11,998 bases of DNA from JAHZMA01 sp965205905 (GCA_965205905.1 CBDBHZ010000002.1:1-11998); one strand, 5' to 3'. Numbered from the stretch's first letter, positions 1 to 6,904 are shown. Notes: generated by a model not told the origin, from the sequence alone. Numbers and translations: made by a program.

Positions 1-1
1 T

Positions 2-319
2 ATAGGGGTGGATTTAAGGGCAGAAAGTGGCTACGATGGCAAGGTTTTTTCTGAGGCAATATATAAAGTTAGGGACTTAGACTATCACAATATCAGGCAT
101 CATGCTCTCCCAAACCTCCCCGCCCGCATCAAAAAAGCTAAAGAGGTGGTGCTTATCGTCGCACAAGCAATAGGTGTGAAAACATCTGAACCCATTAAAT
201 TACTATCAGATAAATTGATAACGCCAGAATTAAGATTATTCAGTTATTATGCCATGCTACAAAATGAAAATTTTCGTGATATTTTAACTGAAAATGATGT
301 GCAAGCCATTATCGAGTGA
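2..319 (+). CDS. Ankyrin-type protein, C-terminal part (5' end outside window)
   Basis: The frame is open from the left edge, so the start lies outside the window. The visible part is about 105 residues. It opens with GVDLRAESGYDGK, which resembles the end of an ankyrin repeat. A stretch LPNLPARIKKAKEVVLIVAQ follows, and then a helical tail ending in VQAIIE. The LP-x-RI-x-KA-x-EVV motif recurs at the C-terminus of the next, broken ankyrin gene, which is the main reason for linking this fragment to ankyrin proteins; too few repeats are visible to prove it alone. Ankyrin repeats are protein-protein interaction modules and the partner is unknown. The GTG at position 8 is an internal codon of the longer frame, not a likely start. 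Its end overlaps the putative start of the next gene by 23 nt. Confidence 0.55.
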   Translation: MGVDLRAESGYDGKVFSEAIYKVRDLDYHNIRHHALPNLPARIKKAKEVVLIVAQAIGVKTSEPIKLLSDKLITPELRLFSYYAMLQNENFRDILTENDVQAIIE

Positions 320-1084
320 ATTGAAACAATTTCAACCAACAGAGCTTGATAAATTACTGCATCATACCGATGATATATTAAAATATGTTAATAATATCGA
401 GATGGCGATAAGAGCTACAAAAAAACGACACACAAACAAACGAAACGAATTGACTTAAAAGAATATTATTTAACTTATAAGGCTGATGGTACTGATAGTG
501 CTGATAAAATTTTATTCTCACAGACCATTGATAAAATTTTATTTCTAGCAGTGAGTAAGCACCCCGAAAGTATCATGTATTATAAACCAGATGATACAAT
601 AAATCCGCTATTTATGCAATTAGCTGATTCAAAAAATAATAACATGATTCCGCTGATTCAATATTTTTTAGATGAGTGGCGTCGATATTAATACCAAAAA
701 CCCAAAAAGCAATGATACAATTTTCACGACTGTTGGTACATTAGAAATGGCACAATTTTTATTGGCAAATGGCGTTGACCCGACCATTGCCAAGAAAGGT
801 AACGCAACCCCATTGATACATGCTGTTAGCGGTGAGCGTTCTTATGAGCTGATAAGGTCTTTAATTGATTTAGGAATAGATGTAAATGCCAGAACATCCG
901 TTAATGACCAAAATGCACGCTTGATGTGGCAAAAGAGACAGTCGACATTTTAAAGAAAGAGTATGATAGATTATATAGGAGTTTCGAAAAATATGAAGTG
1001 CCACAAAAATTTGCCTCGCTTCCTACCCGCATCGAAAAAGCCGAAGAGGTGGTAAAAATCATCGCAGACGCGATGGGCAAATAA
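297..1084 (+). pseudogene. Ankyrin-repeat protein gene broken by three frameshifts
   Basis: No single frame spans this stretch, but joining three frame changes rebuilds one protein of about 262 residues. The changes are near 419-425 (an A7 run, one A missing), near 671-676 (one extra base in gatgagt) and near 915-920 (one base missing). From the ATG at 297 the corrected length is an exact multiple of three. The rebuilt protein has ankyrin hallmarks: IQYFLDSGVDINTKN, then EMAQFLLANGVDPTIAKKGN followed by ATPLIHAV, then LIRSLIDLGIDVNA, and, across the last junction, NATLDVAKETVDILKK. It ends with LPTRIEKAEEVVKIIADAMG, like the upstream gene. The ATG at 297 is a guess, with no clear ribosome binding site. 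The gene is either a true pseudogene or an intact gene with base-calling errors. Its product, if made, would be a soluble interaction protein of unknown partner. Confidence 0.75.
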
Positions 1085-1109
1085 TAAACCATAAAGACGG
1101 GGAATGTTT

Positions 1110-1524
1110 CTACCCACACCACTCTTTCTTATCCCCATATAATATCGCATGATTATTTTTTGAGTAGTAACTCTGATATATTGCCGTATCTGTCGTGATG
1201 TATTTGCGCCAATATCCGACCGAAACCATCAAATTTATCCCTAATGTGCAATGTTACCTCGCTTTTGGGTGGTAGCAACTGTTGCAGATAAAGTTTCGCC
1301 TGTTTGGCGCGTTGTTTTTCTGCTAGGCATTTGCCGTTTAATTCGGGCGTATCAATATCCGCGAACCGCACTTTATAAACCGCTTCTAATTGCGGAAAAA
1401 TAAATATTCGTGCCTCGATGGTATCGCCATCAATCACCCTGATAATTTCGGCTTGATAAACACCAGTAAAAGCAACGGCATCAAATCCGCATAAACACAA
1501 TAATAGTAAACATAATCTACGCAT
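1110..1524 (-). pseudogene. Secreted staphylococcal-nuclease-like (thermonuclease) gene, 3' frameshift
   Basis: The protein starts at the ATG at 1524, which has AAGGGG six bases upstream. It opens with a signal peptide (MRR, leucine/cysteine-rich core, cleavage probably after DAVA), so the product should be exported. The SNase fold follows: IDGDT (residues 31-35), VRFADIDTPE (52-61) and FGRILAQI (101-108). D34, R53, D58, T59, E61 and R103 match the calcium-binding and catalytic residues D21, R35, D40, T41, E43 and R87 of the S. aureus enzyme, which cuts DNA and RNA. As read, the protein stops at LLLKK (stop at 1153-1155, 123 residues). Removing one A from the A6 run at 1156-1161 lets the frame continue as NNHAILYGDKKEWCG to a stop at 1110, giving 137 residues with a usual tryptophan-cysteine family ending. 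The nuclease core is complete, so a shortened product might still be active. Confidence 0.8.
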
Positions 1525-1533
1525 GATAATCCC

Positions 1534-1563
1534 CTTAACGTTAAGCCCAAGAAAGTCTTGGGC
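1534..1563. promoter_or_regulatory. 12-bp palindrome plus 8-bp hairpin upstream of the nuclease gene
   Basis: CTTAACGTTAAG at 1534-1545 is a perfect 12-bp palindrome lying directly upstream of, and touching, the ribosome binding site of the nuclease gene. Next to it, GCCCAAGA (1545-1552) and TCTTGGGC (1556-1563) form a perfect stem around AAG. This could be an operator, or a leader hairpin in the nuclease mRNA. Neither role is proven by the sequence. Confidence 0.4.
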
Positions 1564-1731
1564 GAACCGGAGATTCAAAAGTTGCATAGAAACAACCCGA
1601 TATTTTTTGGTGTTAAGATATGAAATTATAACACTTGGACATAAATATCGTCCCCGGTTCTTGAAGAGCCGAGAACATCGAAAACACAAAGCCGACCATA
1701 ACATATAGACACACTTTGTGTTTTCTATCGA
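1564..1731. other. Densely structured intergenic segment, candidate RNA or leader
   Basis: Several perfect pairings nest here. GAACCGG (1564-1570) pairs with CCGGTTC (1654-1660). Inside it, CGATATTT (1598-1605) pairs with AAATATCG (1643-1650), and GTGTTA (1610-1615) pairs with TAACAC (1629-1634). CGGTTCT (1655-1661) can instead pair with AGAGCCG (1665-1671), which would open the outer stem, so the two states exclude each other. A further 11-bp stem follows: AAAACACAAAG (1681-1691) with CTTTGTGTTTT (1714-1724). No known RNA family is recognised and the strand is not settled. On the minus strand it would sit in or above the nuclease leader. Confidence 0.4.
1625..1630 (-). promoter_or_regulatory. 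Possible -10 box for the nuclease gene
   Basis: The minus strand reads TATAAT here, about 100 bases upstream of the nuclease start codon. No good -35 hexamer is seen at the usual spacing, so this rests on one hexamer in AT-rich DNA. If used, the leader would carry the palindrome and hairpin at 1534-1563. Confidence 0.2.
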
Positions 1732-1900
1732 CGAAAATATCCGCCGTTCTATGTAGGGTTTTGAAGCCCGATTGCCTATGTTATTTTATTACACAAGGCA
1801 GGGATAGATTAACATTTTTGGTAGTGGTTTGCAAGTTTCATGATGAGGGCGGTGCGTGTTGTTAGATTCGTCAGCACTAAAATCGTGCTTGTCTCATCAC

Positions 1901-2158
1901 ATTAATATATGGGGGGCTTTGCGGAGTTGGGTTTTATATATCAAGGGGGGTGCGGACGGGACCCCAACTTTTTTGCAAAGCAAAAAAGGTTGGGAACCCG
2001 AGACGCGCTTTATCGGTCGCGAGACTTACGTCCGCTTCCTTGCGCGAACCCCCCTTGATAATCCCCCCGCCGTACCAAATACGGGCAGTAGTGTGTGTCG
2101 CTGTTACTCAAAACTAAAATCGAGTGTGCCACGCCCCCCATACCCCCCCATAATTAAT
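1901..2158. repeat. Outer inverted repeat enclosing palindromic repeat copy 1
   Basis: The left arm ATTAATATATGGGGGG (1901-1916) and the right arm CCCCCCATAATTAAT (2144-2158) are inverted copies that differ by one base. They enclose the smaller palindromic repeat at 1939-2071. GGGGGGC on the left also matches GCCCCCC at 2133-2139. The outer arms are not seen around the second repeat copy. Confidence 0.5.
1939..2071. repeat. Palindromic composite repeat, copy 1
   Basis: The 133-bp unit begins TATCAAGGGGGG (1939-1950) and carries the exact inverted copy CCCCCCTTGATA at 2049-2060, followed by ATCCCCCCGCC. Near the middle is a long hairpin: GGG, CCCAAC, TTTTTTGC, loop AAA, GCAAAAAA, GGTTGGG, CCC, with one bulged G. 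Between hairpin and right arm lies an insert with TCGGTCGCGAG (2013-2023). A short hairpin CCGTA/TACGG (2070-2084) follows. The second copy is at 4631-4762. The structure suggests a non-autonomous mobile repeat of MITE or Rickettsia-palindromic-element type, but no family was identified. Confidence 0.85.
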
Positions 2159-2255
2159 ACGCAAAAACCATTATCAACCTATCTTTATTTTCCTAACTAT
2201 GCTATGTGTGTGAATCCTTAAAATCAAACTGCAATACGGAGCATTGTTTCATTTC

Positions 2256-3746
2256 ATGCTATTATCATCTTTGGCGCATATCAAACATCATTGGCTGGGC
2301 AATGTTAGGAACGACCTTCTAGCAGGCACAGTGGTTGCCCTTGCGCTTATCCCCGAAGCGATTGCCTTTTCCATCATTGCAGGCGTTGACCCAAAAGTCG
2401 GACTCTATGCCTCGTTTTGCATTGCGGTGGTGATTGCCTTTGTTGGCGGCCGCCCCGCCATGATTTCTGCCGCCACAGGCGCGATGGCACTGGTGATGGT
2501 AACGTTAGTGAAAGAACATGGATTAGAATATTTACTTGCCGCTACCATTCTAACGGGCGTGTTCCAAATTATCGCAGGCATTCTTAAACTGGGTAGCCTG
2601 ATGCGGTTTATCTCGCGGTCGGTGGTAACGGGATTTGTTAATGCGCTGGCGATTTTGATTTTTATGGCGCAACTGCCTGAATTTGTTGGCGCGGGATTGC
2701 TGATGTATGCGATGGTAGCCGCAGGGCTTGGCATCATTTATCTGTTGCCATATCTCACCAAAGCGGTGCCGTCGCCGTTAATTTGCATTATCACGCTGAC
2801 CATTATCAGCATGTTTTTTGATTTTGACCTCCGCACTGTGGGCGATATGGGCGAATTGCCTTCTACTTTGCCGCTTTTTCTACTGCCGAATATTCCGTTA
2901 AACCTTGAGACTTTACAGATTATTCTGCCCTATGCCTTAACGCTTACCGCGGTTGGTTTATTGGAATCGCTGATGACCGCCACTATCATCGATGATTTGA
3001 CTGATACGCCCAGCAACAAAAATCGCGAATGTAGGGGGCAAGGCATTGCCAATATTGTCTCTGGTTTTTTCGGAGGCATGGCAGGCTGTGCGATGATTGG
3101 GCAATCGGTGATTAACGTTAAATCGGGCGGGCGTGGCAGGCTATCAACTTTATTTGCAGGGGCGTTTTTGCTATTCCTCATTTTGGTGCTAGGCGATTGG
3201 GTGCGTCAAATCCCGATGGCGGCACTGGTTGCGGTGATGATTATGGTATCGATTGGCACATTTAGCTGGTCTTCTATCAAAAACCTTAAAACCCACCCCA
3301 AAAGCTCTAGCCTTGTGATGGCAACAACGGTGGTGATTGTGGTGATAACGCATGACCTTGCCATCGGCGTGTTTGTGGGCGTGTTGATGAGCGCATTGTT
3401 CTTCGCGCGTAAAGTATCGCAATTATTGGATATTCAATCGGAAATTAGTGCCGATAAAACCCGCCGTACATATAAGGTTTACGGACAGGTGTTTTTTGCC
3501 TCTGCCGACCAATTCAATGCTGCTTTTGACTTTAAAGAAGTGCTAGAACATGTTACGATTGATGTGAGCGAGGCGCATTTCTGGGATTTATCGGCAGTGG
3601 GCGCGTTAGATAGGGTTGTGCTGAAATTCCGCCGTGAAGGCACTCAGATTGAGCTGATAGGCATGAATGAGGCAAGCAAAACATTGGTTAACCAATTAGG
3701 CGTTCACGATAAGCCAGATGCGTTAAAAGTAGCGCAGGAACATTAA
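2256..3746 (+). CDS. SulP-family anion transporter with C-terminal STAS domain
   Basis: This 496-residue inner-membrane protein moves an inorganic anion (sulfate, bicarbonate or similar); the substrate cannot be told from sequence. Residues 1-400 are the hydrophobic SulP transport domain, with the family entry motif around residues 22-52 (AGTVVALALIPEAIAFSIIAG, then VGLY) and a second conserved core around GLLESLMTATIIDD and GMAGCAMIGQSVIN. Residues 403-480 form a cytoplasmic STAS domain, with IDVSEAHFWDLSAVGALD as its signature strand and loop. The ATG at 2256 is chosen; an in-frame TTG at 2244 sits only two bases from GGAG, while the ATG is 14 bases away, so the start is uncertain by four residues. 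It is followed after 13 bases by a universal stress protein gene, a common pairing for this SulP type. It is unlikely to be a eukaryote-type sulfate exchanger. Confidence 0.93.
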   Translation: MLLSSLAHIKHHWLGNVRNDLLAGTVVALALIPEAIAFSIIAGVDPKVGLYASFCIAVVIAFVGGRPAMISAATGAMALVMVTLVKEHGLEYLLAATILTGVFQIIAGILKLGSLMRFISRSVVTGFVNALAILIFMAQLPEFVGAGLLMYAMVAAGLGIIYLLPYLTKAVPSPLICIITLTIISMFFDFDLRTVGDMGELPSTLPLFLLPNIPLNLETLQIILPYALTLTAVGLLESLMTATIIDDLTDTPSNKNRECRGQGIANIVSGFFGGMAGCAMIGQSVINVKSGGRGRLSTLFAGAFLLFLILVLGDWVRQIPMAALVAVMIMVSIGTFSWSSIKNLKTHPKSSSLVMATTVVIVVITHDLAIGVFVGVLMSALFFARKVSQLLDIQSEISADKTRRTYKVYGQVFFASADQFNAAFDFKEVLEHVTIDVSEAHFWDLSAVGALDRVVLKFRREGTQIELIGMNEASKTLVNQLGVHDKPDALKVAQEH

Positions 3747-3759
3747 AAAGGATAACGAC

Positions 3760-4623
3760 ATGACGAAATTACCGCCCAAATTACTATTATGCGTAGATGG
3801 TTCATTATATGCCGATAATATCAGCATTCATGCCACATGGGCGGCGAAACGCCTCAATGCCGATATTGATGTGTTGCATATTTTGCGGAGGCACTCCGAT
3901 TATAACGCGCCAGCATCTGACCATACGGGAACGCTTGGGCTAGGGGCAAGAAGTAAGTTGATGGAAGACCTTGTGAAAGTTGATGAAGAACGGGCAAAGC
4001 TTGAGCAACAAAAGGGACGGCTTATTCTTGAGCATGTTGCCGAAAATTTGAAAGAAGCAGGCGTAGAAAATATCAACAAGATTCATAGGCGTGGTGATTT
4101 GGGCGATACCATTCAGGAATTTGAAAATGATGCGGCACTTATTTTTATTGGCAAACGTGGCGAACAGGCAGACCCCGAAGCGGCATTGTTAGGCTCTAAC
4201 CTTGAAAAAGTTGCGAGACTTGTGAGTAAGCCGTTATTTGTGGTGTCGCGTTATATGCGCCCGATGAAGAAATTCTTAATCGCCCATGATGGCAAGGATA
4301 ATGCCAATAAAATTGTTGATTTTGTGTGTGAATCGGCATTGTTGCAGGGGATGGAATGTCATATTCTCACCATTCAAGAAAGCGGTTTAGACCAAACGAA
4401 TGATGCGGTTGAAAAGTTGCAAAATGCGGGCTATAAAGTGGTTTGCCACGCTGAAAAAAGCAAAAATGTGGGTGATGTAATTGCGGGCTATGTGGCTGAT
4501 GAAGCTATCGATTTACTGCTGATGGGCGCGTATAGTCATTCACGAATGCGGACAATGTTGCTAGGCAGCACGACAAGTAAACTGCTGAAATCATGCCGTA
4601 TCTCGATGATATTGATGAGATGA
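3760..4623 (+). CDS. Two-domain universal stress protein (UspA family)
   Basis: The 287-residue cytoplasmic protein carries two Usp folds in tandem, residues 7-163 and 170-287. Each begins with a beta-strand and acidic residue (LLLCVDGS at 8-15, FLIAHDGK at 172-179). The ATP-binding loop G-x2-G-x9-G(S/T) is close to consensus in both: G131-KRG, then G145-S in the first half with a spacing of 10, and G256-AYS, then G269-S in the second half, where the second glycine is serine. It may therefore bind nucleotide, but this is not certain. AAGGA lies eight bases before the ATG. It is the second gene of an operon with the SulP transporter, suggesting it tunes or responds to that transporter under stress; this is inference. 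Its stop codon is seven bases before palindromic repeat copy 2. Confidence 0.92.
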   Translation: MTKLPPKLLLCVDGSLYADNISIHATWAAKRLNADIDVLHILRRHSDYNAPASDHTGTLGLGARSKLMEDLVKVDEERAKLEQQKGRLILEHVAENLKEAGVENINKIHRRGDLGDTIQEFENDAALIFIGKRGEQADPEAALLGSNLEKVARLVSKPLFVVSRYMRPMKKFLIAHDGKDNANKIVDFVCESALLQGMECHILTIQESGLDQTNDAVEKLQNAGYKVVCHAEKSKNVGDVIAGYVADEAIDLLLMGAYSHSRMRTMLLGSTTSKLLKSCRISMILMR

Positions 4624-4630
4624 ATTATAA

Positions 4631-4762
4631 TATCAAGGGGGGTGCGGCGCAACTTCTCGGTCGCGAGGCAGTAAGGGACCCCAAATTTTTTGCAGAGCAA
4701 AAAATGTTGGGAACCCAGAAGCCCGCTCCCTTGTTGCGACCCCCCTTGATAATCCCCCCGCC
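4631..4762. repeat. Palindromic composite repeat, copy 2
   Basis: This 132-bp unit has the same TATCAAGGGGGG / CCCCCCTTGATA ends (4631-4642 and 4740-4751) and the same trailing ATCCCCCCGCC as copy 1. The central hairpin is kept: CCCAAA, TTTTTTGC, loop AGA, GCAAAAAA, TGTTGGG, with the same bulged G. A C-G pair of copy 1 is A-T here, which keeps the stem. The TCGGTCGCGAG insert (4657-4667) lies in the left arm instead of the right arm. Placed between the usp stop and the convergent MarR gene, the unit could act as a transcription barrier. Confidence 0.85.
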
Positions 4763-4787
4763 ATACTCAATACTCTGGCGGTGGGGG
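4754..4787. terminator. GC-rich hairpin between usp/repeat and the MarR gene
   Basis: CCCCCCGCCA (4754-4763) and TGGCGGTGGGGG (4776-4787) form a strong stem with one bulge around a 12-base loop. It lies 24 bases beyond the MarR stop. There is no clear U-run on either side, so its role as a terminator for the convergent genes is tentative. It partly overlaps the tail of repeat copy 2. Confidence 0.4.
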
Positions 4788-4811
4788 TATCTTCGCCCGT
4801 GTAAGCGGATA

Positions 4812-5243
4812 TTATGCTGTTTCCACTCTTTTTGCTTTCAGCGGGTTATCGGTAACTTGTTTATCCATTGCGCGTTGGATATATTGCGCGAATTCACTCA
4901 AAAATACTGAACCCTTAACAGTGCGCTGAATCAGCACCGAACGCCCATCCATTTCATCAGCTTTGCGTTTCACATAGCCGATTTGCTCTAATTTATCCAA
5001 AGCACGCGTAATGGCAGGTTTAGAAATTTTAAGATTGGTGCTTAAATCACGCACCCTATGCGGTTGCGCGCGCAAATAAACAGTCAGCAAAACCGCCATC
5101 TGCCGTTGCGATAAATCAGGGCCGTCTTTCATAACTTCCTGCAATAGCGCCTCGCGCCAAACTTCTAATGATTGGGTGGTATCCAATACATGCCTCACAA
5201 TTACGTTATGATCCGATGGTTCGGGGTGTGTTTTCATATTCAT
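4812..5243 (-). CDS. MarR-type winged-helix transcriptional regulator
   Basis: The 143-residue protein has a winged helix-turn-helix at about residues 44-118. LSQRQMAVLLTVY opens it, VRDLSTNLKISKPAITRALD is helix-turn-helix, and KADEMDGRSVLIQ is the wing with the MarR-like D-x-x-D-G-R signature. Such proteins bind DNA as dimers and often respond to small ligands; the target here is unknown. The start at 5243 is chosen because AAGGAG lies nine bases upstream; a longer reading from a TTG at 5264 would swallow that site. The gene begins inside the 3' end of the upstream leucyl aminopeptidase gene (38-base overlap), so the two are co-transcribed and probably translationally coupled. It faces the SulP-usp operon, which makes that operon a possible but unproven target. 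Confidence 0.85.
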   Translation of the reverse strand: MNMKTHPEPSDHNVIVRHVLDTTQSLEVWREALLQEVMKDGPDLSQRQMAVLLTVYLRAQPHRVRDLSTNLKISKPAITRALDKLEQIGYVKRKADEMDGRSVLIQRTVKGSVFLSEFAQYIQRAMDKQVTDNPLKAKRVETA

Positions 5244-6648
5244 TGATTTTCGCTCCTTTTGCAATTAAATCTTGTATAAATTGATAAATTGCCCGAACAC
5301 CCTGTATTTCTCCGCCACGCGGTTTGCCCGGACTATTTGATAAATTCCACCCCATCACATCTAAATGCACCCATGGGATAGGCGTTACCAAAAATTCTTG
5401 TAAAAATAATGCGGCGGTGATTGAACCCGCATAAGCATAAGATGGCGCGTTATTCATATCGGCATTATCTGATTGCAAATGCTTCTTATAGCCTTCAAAT
5501 AATGGCATGGGCCATAATTCATCGTGGGTTTGCACGCTATGGGCGCGAATCGCAGATAGCAAATTATCGCAATTACTGAACAGATTCGGTAAATCCGTGC
5601 CAGTGGCAACCCGTGCCGCACCCGTTAAAGTGGCAAAATCTATGATAAGGTCGGGGCTTTCTTCGCTGGCGGCGGTTAGGGCATCGGCTAGAATCAGCCT
5701 GCCTTCCGCATCAGTGTTGGTGATTTCAATATTTAAGCCGTGCCTTGATGGGTAAATATCCATCGGGCGCATGGCAGTTTTATCAACCAGATTTTCGACT
5801 GCTGGAATCAACACACGCAAATTAAGGGGCAGATTCGCTTCCATAATCAAACGCGCAAGCACCAAAGTATGCGCTGCACCGCCCATATCTTTTTTCATCA
5901 TCAACATGCCTTTGGAAGGCTTTAAATCTAGCCCGCCAGTATCAAAACAAACGCCCTTGCCCACCAGAGTGAGATTGAATAGCTTGCTTGATGACGCATT
6001 TGCGGGCGACCAGCGAAATTCTAACATTCGCGGTTTTTCTTCACCTGCTTTGCCCACCGCCGCCACAAGCGGATAATTTTTGCGTAACATCGCGCCATCA
6101 GTTACTGAGAATTTGGCAAAATGCTTGATGGCAAGCTGCTTCATCTCATCAGATAATTTTGATGGAGTCAGGTAATTAGACGGGTGATTGATGAGGTCTC
6201 GCCCCCAATTAATCGCTTCAGCTGTTCGCACAGCTTGGCTGGTGGCGTCTGATTCTGGCACATATAATTGCGATTGTTTTTTAGGTTTATCGGCTTGCTT
6301 AAATTGCCGATAGCGGTAATGCGTTAACCCCCAAGCGAGAATAATATCGGCTTTGGTTTTATCATCAAACTCATCAAAATTGCTGATATGATACTGATTG
6401 CCATGAGGCAGGGAGCGCGCGAATTTTGCCCAGTCAAACAGAGATGGCGATAAATCAGTCGCGGATTCAGTCATGCCCGCAATGTAGCGTAGTGATTCAT
6501 CATCACTCGGAATGGCCATTAATTGTCCATGCTGATGCAAGAAACGGAAGGCTTTGGCAAATTGTTTGGTTTGCTTATCCCATCCCTTGTCATTTTTTGC
6601 TATCATCACATGATAGGCATCGTTATGATTTTGATAATAATACATCAT
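5206..6648 (-). CDS. M17-family leucyl aminopeptidase
   Basis: This 480-residue cytoplasmic metallopeptidase removes N-terminal residues from peptides, using two metal ions. All active-site residues are seen: K231 and D236 in VGKGVCFDTGG, K243 in LDLKPS, D254 in MMKKDMGGAA, and D313, E315 and R317 in the M17 signature NTDAEGRL. These line up with K270, D275, K282, D293, D353, E355 and R357 of E. coli PepA. The N-terminal third (residues 1-150) is divergent, as is usual for the family, while the catalytic half (150-465) is complete. Two adjacent ATG codons (6648 and 6645) are possible starts; neither has a good ribosome binding site, so the first is provisional. Its 3' end overlaps the MarR gene. 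It is related to PepA/PepB, but which name applies is not clear. Confidence 0.94.
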   Translation of the reverse strand: MMYYYQNHNDAYHVMIAKNDKGWDKQTKQFAKAFRFLHQHGQLMAIPSDDESLRYIAGMTESATDLSPSLFDWAKFARSLPHGNQYHISNFDEFDDKTKADIILAWGLTHYRYRQFKQADKPKKQSQLYVPESDATSQAVRTAEAINWGRDLINHPSNYLTPSKLSDEMKQLAIKHFAKFSVTDGAMLRKNYPLVAAVGKAGEEKPRMLEFRWSPANASSSKLFNLTLVGKGVCFDTGGLDLKPSKGMLMMKKDMGGAAHTLVLARLIMEANLPLNLRVLIPAVENLVDKTAMRPMDIYPSRHGLNIEITNTDAEGRLILADALTAASEESPDLIIDFATLTGAARVATGTDLPNLFSNCDNLLSAIRAHSVQTHDELWPMPLFEGYKKHLQSDNADMNNAPSYAYAGSITAALFLQEFLVTPIPWVHLDVMGWNLSNSPGKPRGGEIQGVRAIYQFIQDLIAKGAKINEYENTPRTIGS

Positions 6649-6699
6649 TTTTTTCTAGTTAATTTTCACGAAACCCAATAATGCAAATCTTATGCCGTT

Positions 6700-6799
6700 T
6701 GCGGAATATTTCGGTTGCGATGCAAAAAACTCCTTATTTTGCAAGGGTTTTGACGGTTTTAGACAATATAAATCAGCCGAAAAAGAGGAATATTCCGCA
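6700..6799. other. Inverted-repeat element between aminopeptidase and ndk
   Basis: TGCGGAATATT (6700-6710) and AATATTCCGCA (6789-6799) are perfect 11-bp inverted copies. Nested inside are TTTCGG (6709-6714) with CCGAAA (6778-6783), and a hairpin TGCAAAA / TTTTGCA (6721-6727 and 6737-6743). The ends contain GGAATATT, itself near-palindromic. This could be a folded leader RNA of ndk or a regulator-binding pair. No known family is recognised. Confidence 0.35.
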
Positions 6800-6836
6800 T
6801 ATGTAATGATAAAACTACTTATGAATCCTTGATATT

Positions 6837-6860
6837 GCCTATCCGAAATGATATATAGGC
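6837..6860 (+). promoter_or_regulatory. Small hairpin in the ndk leader
   Basis: GCCTAT (6837-6842) and ATAGGC (6855-6860) form a six-bp stem with a 12-base loop, 44 bases before the ndk ATG. It is short and could be chance in this AT-rich spacer. Confidence 0.2.
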
Positions 6861-6904
6861 GTTTCATTTATACCAATAATTCTCATCTTAAATAGGAGAT
6901 TCTC

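Larger units (their letters stand above)
1525..2255. other. Intergenic region without a convincing gene
   Basis: About 730 bases lie between the divergent nuclease and SulP genes. They hold the structured segment at 1534-1731, a stretch at 1732-1900 with only weak hairpins such as TGCCT...AGGCA near 1784-1800, and the palindromic repeat with its outer inverted repeat at 1901-2158. A short AT-rich stretch before SulP must contain its promoter, but no well-spaced -35/-10 pair was found. No tRNA, rRNA or CRISPR pattern was seen. Confidence 0.6.

Noticed and set aside
1525..1704. N-terminal extension of the nuclease frame by 60 residues
   Set aside because: The signal peptide and ribosome binding site fix the start at 1524, and the extension is translation of the structured intergenic DNA.
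1540..1800. tRNA, tmRNA or RNase P RNA in the structured segment
   Set aside because: None of the conserved cores of these RNAs was seen, although several hairpins are present.
1856..2221. Open frame of about 121 codons across the intergenic region
   Set aside because: It runs straight through palindromic repeat copy 1 and has no ribosome binding site or recognisable domain. Its apparent protein sequence is repeat read-through.
4593..4910. Open frame of about 105 codons after the usp gene
   Set aside because: It starts inside usp, crosses repeat copy 2 and overlaps the MarR gene on the other strand. No independent coding signal is seen.
6655..6867. Minus-strand frame of 70 codons between aminopeptidase and ndk
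   Set aside because: No ribosome binding site or known motif. It coincides with the inverted-repeat element, which explains it better.
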